A stretch of 64,000 bases of DNA from a bacterium 1XD42-54 (GTDB lineage: Bacteria; Bacillota; Clostridia; Lachnospirales; Lachnospiraceae), in contig RAZH01000001.1 of NCBI GenBank assembly GCA_003612585.1, positions 496,001-560,000 of the forward strand, written 5' to 3'. A program made the position numbers and the translations under genes. The notes below the pieces were generated by a model. It ran no database searches. It worked only from the letters and a program-made list of their open reading frames with translations, and was not told the origin of the DNA. Below are positions 40,201-48,279 of the stretch, piece after piece (within the stretch, counting starts at the first letter, position 1; every line of letters begins with the position of its first letter).

Positions 40201-42365
40201 GTACTTCTGACGGACTGTGCTGCCTGCTCCTGAACCACTGCAACGTTTTGGGCTGCCTTTATATTCTCCAACAGCGCATATGTCTGTTCATCCAGCGCCT
40301 CCGTACTTTCCTGCGATGACTCAGATACCTCCGTCTGTTTTTGACTCAGCACCTCCTGACTTTGTATATTTGCATCCGTCTGCTCTGAGTTTTCTTCCAG
40401 TGCCTCAGATTCTTCCTTCTGCGCTTTCGCATTTTGTTCCGCCGCTTCTGCAGTCTGCCCTGTAGCGTCTGCGTTTTGCTCGGAGGCATCTGCATTCTGG
40501 TTCATGGCTTCTGTATTCTGATCCAGCGCGTCTGTAACTGTTGGAATCACCCCTCCATGTGCCACAATGCTCTTTCCGCAATTCTCAATACTTTCACTCA
40601 GATTATCCGTCTCCGTTTTAGCGCCTACTTCAGCAAGCGTATAGGTTCCGAGCCGTTCCTCAACATATTGCAGGATAAAAGCGATATCGGAGCCGCTCCT
40701 TTCCAGTTCCGTTATCGCTGCTTCATACTCTTCCACACTGATTTTTCCTGTGTTTTTCGCATCTTCCAGACTGGTTTTTACCTCTTTGAGTTTTTCTGTA
40801 ATATTGTTTCCGTCTTTCAGATCCATATCAATTTCCAGTAAGCCCACATGAAGCCCATCCCAGTATTCCTGCTCCTCACGAAGGGCTTTCTCTGCCATCT
40901 GCACATTGTTAAGCGTTTTCCAGTATTCCGTATACGCCTGCTGTTCTGCCGCTAAAGCTGTTTTTTCTGCACTGTCCGTCATCAGTTTCTTTTTACTCTT
41001 AGCCAATTCCTTTATTGCATTATTGGTAAGTTCTATCTTGCCGGTCTGTGTATCATATGCCTGGCTGATCTCCGGTATCATTTGCCCCAACTCTTTGACT
41101 GTCTCATCCATGCGCATTTTTTGCAGATCTGTTTTCCCGCTAATACTGTTTAATTCCAGAGCCTGTTTTATCAATTCGTCCAAATGTTTTGTCTGTTCTT
41201 TCGTATCTAAAATTTTTGTGCTATTCTCGCTCAGGATATCATCAATTACCTTCCTGGCTTCTTTTGCATCAGCCGTATAAGCTTCCAGTTCCATTCTCTC
41301 CGGACGTATAATTGTTGTATCTATCTCATTTAACAGATCTGTCCCTATCTGGACAGCCCCTGCAACAATTGGACTGAATGCATCTGCTATCGGCGTAACA
41401 ATTATTTCCTCGGCCTTATTCTTGAATCCCGTGACCTGCGCCTCAACACTCTCCGCTTCGGCCTTTTTTATGCGTTCCATTGTACCGTCCAGATTTTCGT
41501 ATGCATTATTAACATCATTCAGTGAGAATAAGACACGCATGGCATCTTCTGAACTTCCTGATGACCAGATACTCGAAGCCAGCGCCAGCTGCGCCTGTTT
41601 GTCTTCCATATTCTCCAAATCTGAAATCATACTGTAAAACACATCGCTCGCCAGCCCGTTTCCACTTTTCCAGCTGTCAAACAGGGATTGGGTCTGTGCG
41701 GAAAATCCCCCTATCGTTTCCTCAATTCCACCATTTATCAGTGAATCATGAAACTCTTTTACATATCCGGTTATCTCACCAAGCCCGCCTGCGCCGGCAT
41801 TAAGACCATTATCCAGGATTGTAAATACCTGCTCCAGAGAAAGCCCCGTTTGTTGCCATAAAGAACAGTTCCCCTCTACGATCTTTGCCAGATCACCATA
41901 AAAATTCAATCCATTTTGACTGCCCACCGCAAGGAAATCAAAAGCCTGAGTTGCTGTTACTCCCATTGTTTCCATCATTTTCTTTACTGCTAGCAATGCA
42001 TCTACCGTATCTACCTTTAAATACCTCTGCACAATGAGAACTGATTCTGTTATATTCTTCAAATCTATATTATCCATTTTTCCCATGACCTTTACAATTT
42101 CTGCCATGGTTTTTGCAATCTCAAGATAACTTTCTTCTCCACGATTGTTCCCTTTTACAGATTTCAGCACCTTTTTATAATCGTTTAAGGCCGTTCCTCT
42201 TAAACCTGTATTCACTGCAAAATACACTATCGCTTTGCTGAGTTCATCCATATTTTCATAAAGTACTTTAGCTGCATGAATTGCATCCTCCTTTATACTT
42301 CTATCACCATATAATTTTCCTATTAAGCCAAATAAATCATTGACCTGTGTATTTTCATCCGCCAT
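37233..42365 (-). CDS. Tail tape measure protein
   Basis: This is a 1710-aa protein. The N-terminal helical part (ATQAFDFLAVGSQNGLNFYGDL and related) is of TP901-type tape measures. A central low-complexity stretch has repeated xQNA/EQNA units (about 625-690) and a hydrophobic Ala/Gly-rich segment (about 1040-1110). The C-terminal half is long and coiled-coil rich. Tape measures set tail length, roughly 1.5 angstrom per residue in studied phages, which would give a tail near 250 nm (inference). The start at 42365 is chosen for the GGAGG before it. Unusually it is separated from the tail-chaperone gene by about 9 kb and has its own promoter candidate. Confidence 0.9.
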   Translation of the reverse strand: MADENTQVNDLFGLIGKLYGDRSIKEDAIHAAKVLYENMDELSKAIVYFAVNTGLRGTALNDYKKVLKSVKGNNRGEESYLEIAKTMAEIVKVMGKMDNIDLKNITESVLIVQRYLKVDTVDALLAVKKMMETMGVTATQAFDFLAVGSQNGLNFYGDLAKIVEGNCSLWQQTGLSLEQVFTILDNGLNAGAGGLGEITGYVKEFHDSLINGGIEETIGGFSAQTQSLFDSWKSGNGLASDVFYSMISDLENMEDKQAQLALASSIWSSGSSEDAMRVLFSLNDVNNAYENLDGTMERIKKAEAESVEAQVTGFKNKAEEIIVTPIADAFSPIVAGAVQIGTDLLNEIDTTIIRPERMELEAYTADAKEARKVIDDILSENSTKILDTKEQTKHLDELIKQALELNSISGKTDLQKMRMDETVKELGQMIPEISQAYDTQTGKIELTNNAIKELAKSKKKLMTDSAEKTALAAEQQAYTEYWKTLNNVQMAEKALREEQEYWDGLHVGLLEIDMDLKDGNNITEKLKEVKTSLEDAKNTGKISVEEYEAAITELERSGSDIAFILQYVEERLGTYTLAEVGAKTETDNLSESIENCGKSIVAHGGVIPTVTDALDQNTEAMNQNADASEQNADATGQTAEAAEQNAKAQKEESEALEENSEQTDANIQSQEVLSQKQTEVSESSQESTEALDEQTYALLENIKAAQNVAVVQEQAAQSVRSTFDSVKSGIESDLQGKLSLFDMFDREDGGADLSVEDMTENLDSQIEAFDNYQKNLEAVKEHVGKEISPEFMRYLEDMGLEGANTLEHILQTFADEEPEKVKELSDKWGQAMNQTEQIANAGAANAAAYAASIGEFGSSEEEFSELSAAVDAAVSSVASGWQKLPEDTESALREAIRVAKECGIAIPEGLTEGIGSGVLLPEVAIAQLNGSLQGTFNGLVEAAQEAGIEVPPNLAEGIAGGGQEAIDAYKALIALILSNGSASGMDTTGSDITSMIGNGIESGGAGVIEQVKGVVNGALTAAGSDLGSWLGAGMSMAGGVALGIGMGASGAIAAAASMAAMALAAAKAVLKIASPSKVFRNDVGARISEGFAFGISDKAALAGKEAAKMSNKIYTEGTKWLSKYKRSHQVSLEEERWYWQQVVKHTKEGSAARKKAEAKIQKAAAAELKGAGFSTKAASKTATKIQSNFGVSEKDGKKKKSAATYYSEVYSAAEKYASNQQILNDWSLSQELSYWSAVTGQLKKGTQAWYDATKRTKDLQEKIKEEEARAAQERIKTHQNVQKDILDKYKVYYKVSAKAEADYWNIARQQFKQGTDERIQADQKYLNALEDWYKERKDLDEDYAKNSQDINERLTEDVKNLQDTYRDAVESRKKDILSSMNLFEAWDAEGYTADALLYNLKTQVAGLALWEQQLEELGRKGLASELMEELREMGPDAAANIYSLNQMTAEQLDEYNRLWEQKGALAQSQALKENAPLLADTNKQISELRAEAQAELSALNADYRAALEELNAGISGDLRSLINKAGSIGEDTVSGLIAGIGKAVDSVEVYNSTTRVVDYVSGQLGALQQEGMVIGQNTLNQILDGMTDYTKIDTASRQMVQSIRRAVEEETGRSLQQAALQAQVEQLDVSGIARLNQLTEYDSRQETIVNIDNHEILSVMQQMLDGMWGMVDEMKGLQVVMYPDVVAGELQPIMSQENAAAAVRKSRGRY

Positions 42366-42458
42366 TACAATTCGCCTCCATTTCCAGTTTTCCCTGAACA
42401 CAAAAAGACGCCTGCTAATTTAAGCTGACGCCTTTTCCTATTTCATACTATAACTATT

Positions 42459-42486
42459 TTTATATATAATCCACTCGTCACTTCAA
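42459..42486 (-). promoter_or_regulatory. Candidate promoter of the tape measure-Dit-Tal-lysis block
   Basis: Minus strand: TTGAAG (42481-42486), 16-base spacer, TATAAA (42459-42464), directly after the lipoprotein stop and about 95 bases before the tape-measure start. The surrounding sequence is very AT-rich. Confidence 0.4.
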
Positions 42487-43587
42487 TCAATGAAATCTTA
42501 CTTCTGAAGCATATCCTTTATAAAATTCGCAATCCTCCTCCGCTTTTTCAATAAGCTCACGATTCGCCTCAATCTTATTGTTCACACCTATATATGCAGA
42601 TACTACGGGGCTTTCTATCAAATCTCCCAGTGCATAATAGGAACTGCTCTCATAGAATCTGTTTTTCAAAAAAATACTGCTGTAAAGCAACAGTTCCAGT
42701 TCTTCTCCTGTCGCCGCCGGTCTGTTATCCGGATACAAATATAGATTCCTGTACTTTTTCAAAATTTCAAGAATACATGCGCTATCATCGATTCCGGGAT
42801 TTCCTGCGTTTTCTTGTGCCAGCTGTCTTATAATCGACACCGCATTACTTGTTTTTCGCCTGACAGACCCCGCTTTGACCGCGTCATGAATTTTCTTTTT
42901 TATACCATTTTCAAAATCCGTTTTTCTATCCTCTATACTTTTAAAAATCAGTTTCGGTTCAATGGCCTGCCATAAATCAGAATCCATCGCTTCATAACTT
43001 TCTGCCACATGCTTTCTCGCTCTTAATTCTTCAATTCCCCAGTGTTTCCAATATTTATTTATTTTATTCTCCATCTCATGGAAGTTTTCATCTTCATACA
43101 TTTCACTTTGCGTAACGTACACTTGCAATGCACTCCGTAACATATCCTGATATGGTTCTTTTGAAGCGCCGGTATAAAGTACAAACGTTGATTCTGTATC
43201 GGTATATGTAGAATAAAGAGTCCGCAAACTGTCTCCTATCCCCTGAATATCATCATTCTGCAGAATATACATACTTACCCAAATATCTTCCCCATCCTTT
43301 GAGTCTAAATCAGCAGTATTCAGCAACTCGACGTCTTCTTCCTTTGCTCCTGAAGTATCTATCCGCAGAACACAGAACCCATAATTTACCCCTGGCGAAT
43401 CATAGTAGTAAAATTCCGGTTCCTTAAGAACAAACACGGAATCGTCCTTTACCATTTCAACCGGAAATTCCGTAATATCCTGCTCAATTCCCTCCTTGGC
43501 TCCATCGCCTATAAAGGCTTCGCACCCGGACAGAAATATTGTTATAAGCAAAGCTGCTGCCATCAGAAAATACCGTTTCTTCTTCAT
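42487..43587 (-). CDS. Lipoprotein of unknown function
   Basis: This 366-aa protein has a lipoprotein signal (KKKRYFLMAAALL, lipobox LSGC, Cys about 20). The mature part is highly charged, with helical C-terminal half and Glu-rich segments. No known domain was recognised. The start at 43587 follows GAGAGGG; the frame is open upstream but that part reads poorly. It lies between the secreted paralog and the tape measure on the same strand, so it is part of the island, possibly a surface accessory or immunity factor (speculative). Confidence 0.7.
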   Translation of the reverse strand: MKKKRYFLMAAALLITIFLSGCEAFIGDGAKEGIEQDITEFPVEMVKDDSVFVLKEPEFYYYDSPGVNYGFCVLRIDTSGAKEEDVELLNTADLDSKDGEDIWVSMYILQNDDIQGIGDSLRTLYSTYTDTESTFVLYTGASKEPYQDMLRSALQVYVTQSEMYEDENFHEMENKINKYWKHWGIEELRARKHVAESYEAMDSDLWQAIEPKLIFKSIEDRKTDFENGIKKKIHDAVKAGSVRRKTSNAVSIIRQLAQENAGNPGIDDSACILEILKKYRNLYLYPDNRPAATGEELELLLYSSIFLKNRFYESSSYYALGDLIESPVVSAYIGVNNKIEANRELIEKAEEDCEFYKGYASEVRFH

Positions 43588-43800
43588 CCGCAATCCCTCT
43601 CTTTCTGCTTTCTCCTGTTTTCTTCCCAGACCCGTTCCTACCCCGGGTTCCGATGTGGCCGGTTCGTATACACTGGTACGGCATGCCAAAATGCACACTC
43701 CTGTACCTCGTATCAATCTGGACAGGATAATAAATTTTCAAGGTTCCGGCCTTTTTTCCGACTTTTCTTTCCAAAATTAAAGTCTGCGAAAAAGGATTAA

Positions 43801-43843
43801 CTTCTTTCACTAATCCCATATCTGCCAGAATCCTTTACAAGCC
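43801..43843. repeat. 43-base near-repeat, copy A
   Basis: 35 of 41 aligned positions match 52964-53006 in the same orientation (with two gaps). It lies in the untranslated stretch upstream of the lipoprotein gene. On the minus strand both copies can encode AD(M/V)GLVKE. Confidence 0.6.
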
Positions 43844-43868
43844 TTCTTCTTTAAATAATACAACAAAA

Positions 43869-45092
43869 TTAGATGCCAAGAGATGCAAGCACTTCCTCTG
43901 TTATCGTCATAGTTAATGTCAAACCGTTGACCAACTGATATACCGTAACCTGCTCTAGTACATTCTCAAGAATTCCGTCCGGCGTACCACAGTCATATCC
44001 GGCTGCATTCAGTGCCTCCTGCACTTTTTTCACCGTTTCAGAATCCGTATAATTCTTTACCGGCCCCTCCGGAATTCTCATAAATTTACATTCATCCAAA
44101 AGCAGATAACAGCCATCTGCTACAAAAACTTCAACCTCATCCTCAAAATTACTGTTCTTAACAATATCTCCGTGACGGCTGTCCGAATAAACACAATAAT
44201 ACGGATTTACTCCGCTTATCTGCAGCTTATAGCTTCCCTCCGGAATATGTAGCCCTGCTTTAAACATCCCGTTTCCGCTCAATATCACTTTCGGCTCCTC
44301 TTCTATCGGAATGGCATAGCTCCCCGAAAGCTCCAGATATTCTCCCTCTTTTACTGTAATAATGGAATTATAGGAAAAACTCTCTTTAAACAGGATTTCA
44401 TTCTGCTCGCGGTCAGAGGATACGCGAAAATATCCCTGGTTTTTTTCTGAAAATACAATATACTCACCCGCTGGGATATCCATGCCCACTTTATAAAAAC
44501 CGGCCGGATATTTTGTGTATTCTTTTTCCGGCTCAGACAAATTCTTCTCACCTTCATCAGATAGCACAACCGTCCTTACTGTATCCATAATCTTCGAAAA
44601 TCCCTCATAATCTCCAACCGCTGCAGAGGCTGCATCAAACCTGAACTCAAATATACCGATTCCCTTCCCTGTACACATCATATGAACAGCCATCCCATAA
44701 TCGGTTTCATCTGCCTGATCATAATACTGAAATAGTCGGAACCTTCCTCTGTTCTCTTCAAAATCATAATTCTCTTTTTCAAACTCCTGATAATAATCAA
44801 AAGATGATGTATACTTATCCAGCTGCATATCCAGAAATACGTCCTGAAGGAGAGAATCTCTCCCCAATTTGATTGGAACATAAGCAACGGTCAGCACATA
44901 GTTTCCAGCCATATATCTTTTTTCCACCATATCATCATCACTGCGTGTACTGACTGGCCACTCTTCCGGAACTTCATATTCAAGATTTCCTATCCTCTCA
45001 GTCTTTACTTCACCAGCCGCCAAAGCTCCAACAGTCCAAACTACCATACATATGACACAGCTTAAAAAAAACAAAACCCTGCCTTTTCTCAT
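43869..45092 (-). CDS. Secreted protein with IPAGEY repeats and a peptidoglycan-binding-like domain (copy 2)
   Basis: The 407-aa paralog of 28857-30095 has the same order: signal peptide, N-terminal domain opening AGEVKTERIGNLEYEVPE, two repeats with YKVGMDIPAGEY and FKAGLHIPEGSY, and a C-terminal YTDSETVKKVQEALNAAGYD domain. The C-termini and start of the mature proteins are nearly the same in both copies while the middle has diverged. This indicates an old duplication with continued constraint. It lies 45 bases after the NlpC-like gene and is probably co-transcribed with it. Confidence 0.75.
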   Translation of the reverse strand: MRKGRVLFFLSCVICMVVWTVGALAAGEVKTERIGNLEYEVPEEWPVSTRSDDDMVEKRYMAGNYVLTVAYVPIKLGRDSLLQDVFLDMQLDKYTSSFDYYQEFEKENYDFEENRGRFRLFQYYDQADETDYGMAVHMMCTGKGIGIFEFRFDAASAAVGDYEGFSKIMDTVRTVVLSDEGEKNLSEPEKEYTKYPAGFYKVGMDIPAGEYIVFSEKNQGYFRVSSDREQNEILFKESFSYNSIITVKEGEYLELSGSYAIPIEEEPKVILSGNGMFKAGLHIPEGSYKLQISGVNPYYCVYSDSRHGDIVKNSNFEDEVEVFVADGCYLLLDECKFMRIPEGPVKNYTDSETVKKVQEALNAAGYDCGTPDGILENVLEQVTVYQLVNGLTLTMTITEEVLASLGI

Positions 45093-45137
45093 AAATCCTT
45101 CTTCCCTCCTTATCTCTTTCTTACCCTTTGTATCCTT

Positions 45138-47015
45138 CTACTTTACCGTCACCCTACACTTTACAGTAACCTTTCCTGACTTCACTGTAATGGTACTCTT
45201 TCCCCTCTTTAAAGCCTTAATCTTCCCATTTTTATCTACTTCCGCAACTTTTTTATTCGAAGAGGTATACGTAATGGCTTCATCGCTGTTCGACGGATAC
45301 AATTTTGTTTTCAATCTATACGATTTGCCCTTTTTCAGAGACAACTTTGTTTTTACACCCGTAATTTTTGTTGTTTTTGTTTTCGGGACTGCAATCGTTA
45401 CGGTATATTTTGCTGTTCCCGATTTCACAGTAATTTTTGCCGTTCCGGCCTTTTTTGCCCGTACCACGCCTTTGGAAGACACAGTTGCTACTGCCTTATC
45501 GGACGATGTATACGTAATCTTCTCCTGTGATGTAATCGGATAACACACAGGCTGTAACGTCATTCTGCTGCCCTTTTTTAGCGTATATTTTTTCTTAAGA
45601 CCCGTAAGTTTCGTAGTCTCCACATCATCTTTGCGTACATAGACCGTTATCTTCTTTTTGAAACCGCTCTTCAGGGTAATCGTTAAAGTAGCCTTTCCTG
45701 TTTTCTTGCCTGCTGTTATTGTTCCTTTGCTACTCACCTTAAAAATATTCTCGTTGCTTGACCTCCAGGATGCTACCTTATCCCCCTTCGCCATTTCCAG
45801 AATCTTCAATGCACTTGATTTTTGCTTCACCTTCAGCACAATCTTATCTGCATTCAGCCTCAGTATTGGTGTTGCCACTTCCCCTGTTCTGGTCTCCTCA
45901 AACCCACAATCCTGACACTTTCGCATCTCGACAGAAGCACTGTCAACAGTCGGCTCCTGTATGATTTTCCACTTTCCAAATTTATGGCTGACTATCTTTG
46001 GTATTTCCTCCTCGCTGTCCACTTTTACCATATTACAAACTCTGCAATGTATACTTTTTACACCTGTTTCTGTCATAGTCGCTGGCTGATCTACTGTGTA
46101 TTCCGTATTCCATATATGATTTCCCGTTTTAAATAACATACGCTCATCGCTTATAACCATTCCGCATACATTACAGTAACTTCTTGCCGTTGTTCCAGCA
46201 CTTATACAGGTTGGTTTCTTTCCTGGTTTTGTCACTACAGCATGCTCCGTACAAATTGTACTTTTCCCAATATCCCAGTATCGAACACAACGTATCCCAG
46301 AAGAACCCAGAAGTTGTTCATAATCACTCACCTTAATTCCACCAGAAGGATATGGACCATAGTTCGCAGCAACATATACTATCTCACCATTTCCTATATA
46401 AATTCCTGCAAAAGCAGCTGAAAGCTCTACCCCAGAATCCCCTTCATTAATAGGTTCTAACAAAGGATATCCTCCATTAAAAATAATATCCCCTGGCTGA
46501 CAAAATCTCGGATTAATCTTAATCCCCTGTGTGTAACCCTGTGCAATAAGCTCGTCTGATGGCCCTTTACACTGATCCGCTGGAGACCGCGGCAGTTTCA
46601 TTCCAAAGTTTCCAAACACCAGCTGAATAAATCCGCCAACATCCGTTCCTTCTATTAGACTGTTGCCATTAGGTTTATACGGCTTTCCCACAAACTGCAA
46701 CGCATAATCCACAATAGCCTCGTTCAGCGGTTTTTCCTGTATATCCACCGCCACCAGTTCCGCCAGAGTTTCCATCACAGAAACCTCTTCCACCGCAATC
46801 TCCCCCGGCAAATGCTCCTCTTCAAAAGTTTCTGACTCATCCTCTTCCGTTTCCATATACAGCTCTGACATATCAGCCATTTCTTCCAAAATAATCTCGT
46901 CTTCCACTGGCCCATATAAAAATTCATCTTCCACGGCCCGCACGCAGGCTGCCTCTCCTGTTAATAAACTCCCAATCAGTACAAATGACAGAAAACTAAG
47001 ATACCTTTTTTTCAT
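45138..47015 (-). CDS. Secreted NlpC/P60-like pseudoenzyme with bacterial Ig-like (Big_2) repeats
   Basis: This 625-aa exported protein has a signal peptide (1-27) and an acidic stretch (30-85). An NlpC/P60-shaped domain (about 98-235) and Cys-containing segments (CxxC near 255-385) follow, then three Big_2-type domains rich in Lys (about 395-625). The domain keeps the fold landmarks (FVGKPYKPNG, QPGDIIF, GIYIGNGEIVYVA). But the catalytic Cys of DCSGF is Val126 (DVGGF) and the catalytic His is replaced by Phe202 (AFAGIYIG). Peptidase activity is therefore unlikely; binding to wall peptides or adhesion is more plausible. Own promoter at 47045-47074. Confidence 0.8.
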   Translation of the reverse strand: MKKRYLSFLSFVLIGSLLTGEAACVRAVEDEFLYGPVEDEIILEEMADMSELYMETEEDESETFEEEHLPGEIAVEEVSVMETLAELVAVDIQEKPLNEAIVDYALQFVGKPYKPNGNSLIEGTDVGGFIQLVFGNFGMKLPRSPADQCKGPSDELIAQGYTQGIKINPRFCQPGDIIFNGGYPLLEPINEGDSGVELSAAFAGIYIGNGEIVYVAANYGPYPSGGIKVSDYEQLLGSSGIRCVRYWDIGKSTICTEHAVVTKPGKKPTCISAGTTARSYCNVCGMVISDERMLFKTGNHIWNTEYTVDQPATMTETGVKSIHCRVCNMVKVDSEEEIPKIVSHKFGKWKIIQEPTVDSASVEMRKCQDCGFEETRTGEVATPILRLNADKIVLKVKQKSSALKILEMAKGDKVASWRSSNENIFKVSSKGTITAGKKTGKATLTITLKSGFKKKITVYVRKDDVETTKLTGLKKKYTLKKGSRMTLQPVCYPITSQEKITYTSSDKAVATVSSKGVVRAKKAGTAKITVKSGTAKYTVTIAVPKTKTTKITGVKTKLSLKKGKSYRLKTKLYPSNSDEAITYTSSNKKVAEVDKNGKIKALKRGKSTITVKSGKVTVKCRVTVK

Positions 47016-47044
47016 GCATTTCTCCTTCCTGATCTCTTTTTTTC

Positions 47045-47074
47045 ATTGTATCATATAAAGAAACCTCTGCCCAA
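47045..47074 (-). promoter_or_regulatory. Promoter of the NlpC-like gene
   Basis: Minus strand: -35 TTGGGC (47069-47074), 18-base spacer, -10 TACAAT (47045-47050), 30 bases before the start codon. Confidence 0.55.
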
Positions 47075-47116
47075 TTGAAATATGCCATGATCTCCCTGTT
47101 TTTTCCGAACTGTTTC

Positions 47117-47725
47117 CTATCCAACCTTCCTTCTCACTCTCCGAATCCCCTTTCGCAGCATATCCGAAACAGCCTGCTGCGTTACGCCCAACTCTTCTGC
47201 AATCTCATCCTCCTGCATCTGCTCCATATAATATTTCTTCATCACCATCCGTTGTTTTTCCGTCGAAAAACTTAAAAGCTTCTCCACTTCCTCCTGACAG
47301 ATAAGTTCATGCAGCATCATATCCTCCTGTGCCATTTCGCTCCAGTCCTCTGCTACTGCACTATACGATATACATTTTCTCTCATTACACCAGTCCTCAT
47401 TTTTTGCGATCCGGTCTTCCCCCTCCAGCATTACACGAAAATACCAGTTTTTATTTTCAAAAAAATCATCCTCAAAATGAAAATGATCTTTCTGATTAAA
47501 CTCATACACATAAGCACAGCAGGCATGAAGCGGAAACACCGTGCTGTGTCTTCCGACCCGATACGCAACAAATCCATTCTGGTAAACATCAATCCTGCTC
47601 TGCGCATCTACCATTTCCTTTGCCACAATCGGACTTCCCGATTCCCGGAGTGCCCGGTAAGTCGGAACCCGGTCCGTGAAAGCTGCGTTCTCAACGGCAT
47701 GTTTCAGTTCTCTCAATGTCAGCAT
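47117..47725 (-). CDS. Sigma-70-region-4-like regulator with a distinct N-terminal domain (copy 1)
   Basis: This is a 202-aa protein. Residues about 148-200 (STEKQRMVMKKYY, then EIAEELGVTQQAVSDMLRKG) form a sigma-factor region 4 helix-turn-helix. Residues 1-105 form a separate domain (VYQNGFVAYRVGRHSTVFPL) not seen in ordinary sigma factors, and no region 2 is evident. Such proteins could work with another RNA-polymerase factor or as plain activators. Its paralog is at 49772-50386. Both are preceded by a strong terminator and a GC-rich hairpin beside the ribosome site. It is a candidate activator of the tail or secreted-protein genes. Confidence 0.75.
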   Translation of the reverse strand: MLTLRELKHAVENAAFTDRVPTYRALRESGSPIVAKEMVDAQSRIDVYQNGFVAYRVGRHSTVFPLHACCAYVYEFNQKDHFHFEDDFFENKNWYFRVMLEGEDRIAKNEDWCNERKCISYSAVAEDWSEMAQEDMMLHELICQEEVEKLLSFSTEKQRMVMKKYYMEQMQEDEIAEELGVTQQAVSDMLRKGIRRVRRKVG

Positions 47726-47735
47726 ATTACCCTTT

Positions 47736-47752
47736 CCGCCTTTCGGCTGCGG
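47736..47752 (-). promoter_or_regulatory. GC hairpin next to the ribosome site of copy 1 regulator
   Basis: The minus-strand RNA CCGC...GCGG stem lies 3-4 bases before GGAAAGGG and 10 bases before the ATG. The same element occurs before the second copy (50396-50412), suggesting shared translational control. Confidence 0.45.
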
Positions 47753-47811
47753 GCTGACGTCCGAATCTGAACCATGCAGAACATTTCATAACAGAATCTT
47801 TGTAAGTGCAG

Positions 47812-47859
47812 CAAAAAACAGCTCCGATACCGCCCGTTTTTTTAACGGAAACCGAAGCC
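47812..47859 (-). terminator. Terminator upstream of regulator copy 1
   Basis: Minus-strand hairpin with CCGTT/AACGG core and outer TTCGG/TCGGAG pairing, followed by TGTTTTTTGC. The same module occurs at 50533-50583. Confidence 0.65.
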
Positions 47860-47890
47860 AGACAGTAACTTTCCACCTATTCCCCTGAAC

Positions 47891-47951
47891 CAAAAAACGA
47901 CCGGATAAATAGGATAAATGATCTTTCATTTACCCTCATCTCTCCGGTCGT
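47891..47951 (-). terminator. Terminator of the immA operon
   Basis: An 8-bp perfect stem ACGACCGG / CCGGTCGT with further internal pairing is followed by TTTTTT on the minus strand. With the hairpin at 47812-47859 it forms two tandem terminators. The region 47726-48006 holds these and the leader of regulator copy 1 but no gene. Confidence 0.75.
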
Positions 47952-48006
47952 CCAGCAACTCTCATGGATTCTTCTATTCTGTTTTTTCTCTTATGAATTC
48001 TCTACT

Positions 48007-48279
48007 TTATTCTTTTATTATATTGTCTGTCTCGTTTTCTACTTCATACCCTGATTCTTCACCTTGTCTCTCCAAATCCAGAGAGACCGTTGTAGCAATC
48101 TCGATTGCATCCCGGTTCGTAACGAACGACTCCAGCAGATCAGAAACCGGGATCATATAGCAGCTGTCGATGCCGTGCTGCTTTAACAGAATAACCAGTT
48201 TATTCTGATATGTACCAAGGCGAAACAATAACTTATTGAGCCTGTCGTTTCCCCTCACTTCCCCAATGACAACGCTCAT
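48007..48279 (-). CDS. Small protein of the immA operon, unknown
   Basis: The 90-aa protein has an ATG overlapping the immA stop by 4 bases (ATGA), so it is translationally coupled. It is acidic at the C-terminus (ERQGEESGYEVENETDNI) and has no recognisable domain; the segment IPVSDLLESFVTNRDAIEIA could be helical. It is probably a partner or modulator of the ImmR/ImmA switch. Confidence 0.6.
   Translation of the reverse strand: MSVVIGEVRGNDRLNKLLFRLGTYQNKLVILLKQHGIDSCYMIPVSDLLESFVTNRDAIEIATTVSLDLERQGEESGYEVENETDNIIKE

Noticed and set aside
43484-43819. 111-aa minus-strand ORF starting MGLVKEVNPF upstream of the lipoprotein
   Set aside because: It overlaps the lipoprotein start out of frame and degenerates after about 45 codons; only the repeated 43-base segment is reported.
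45138-47015. Active NlpC/P60 endopeptidase as tail lysin
   Set aside because: Catalytic Cys and His are substituted and the protein has a signal peptide, so it is neither an active lysin nor a virion lysin.
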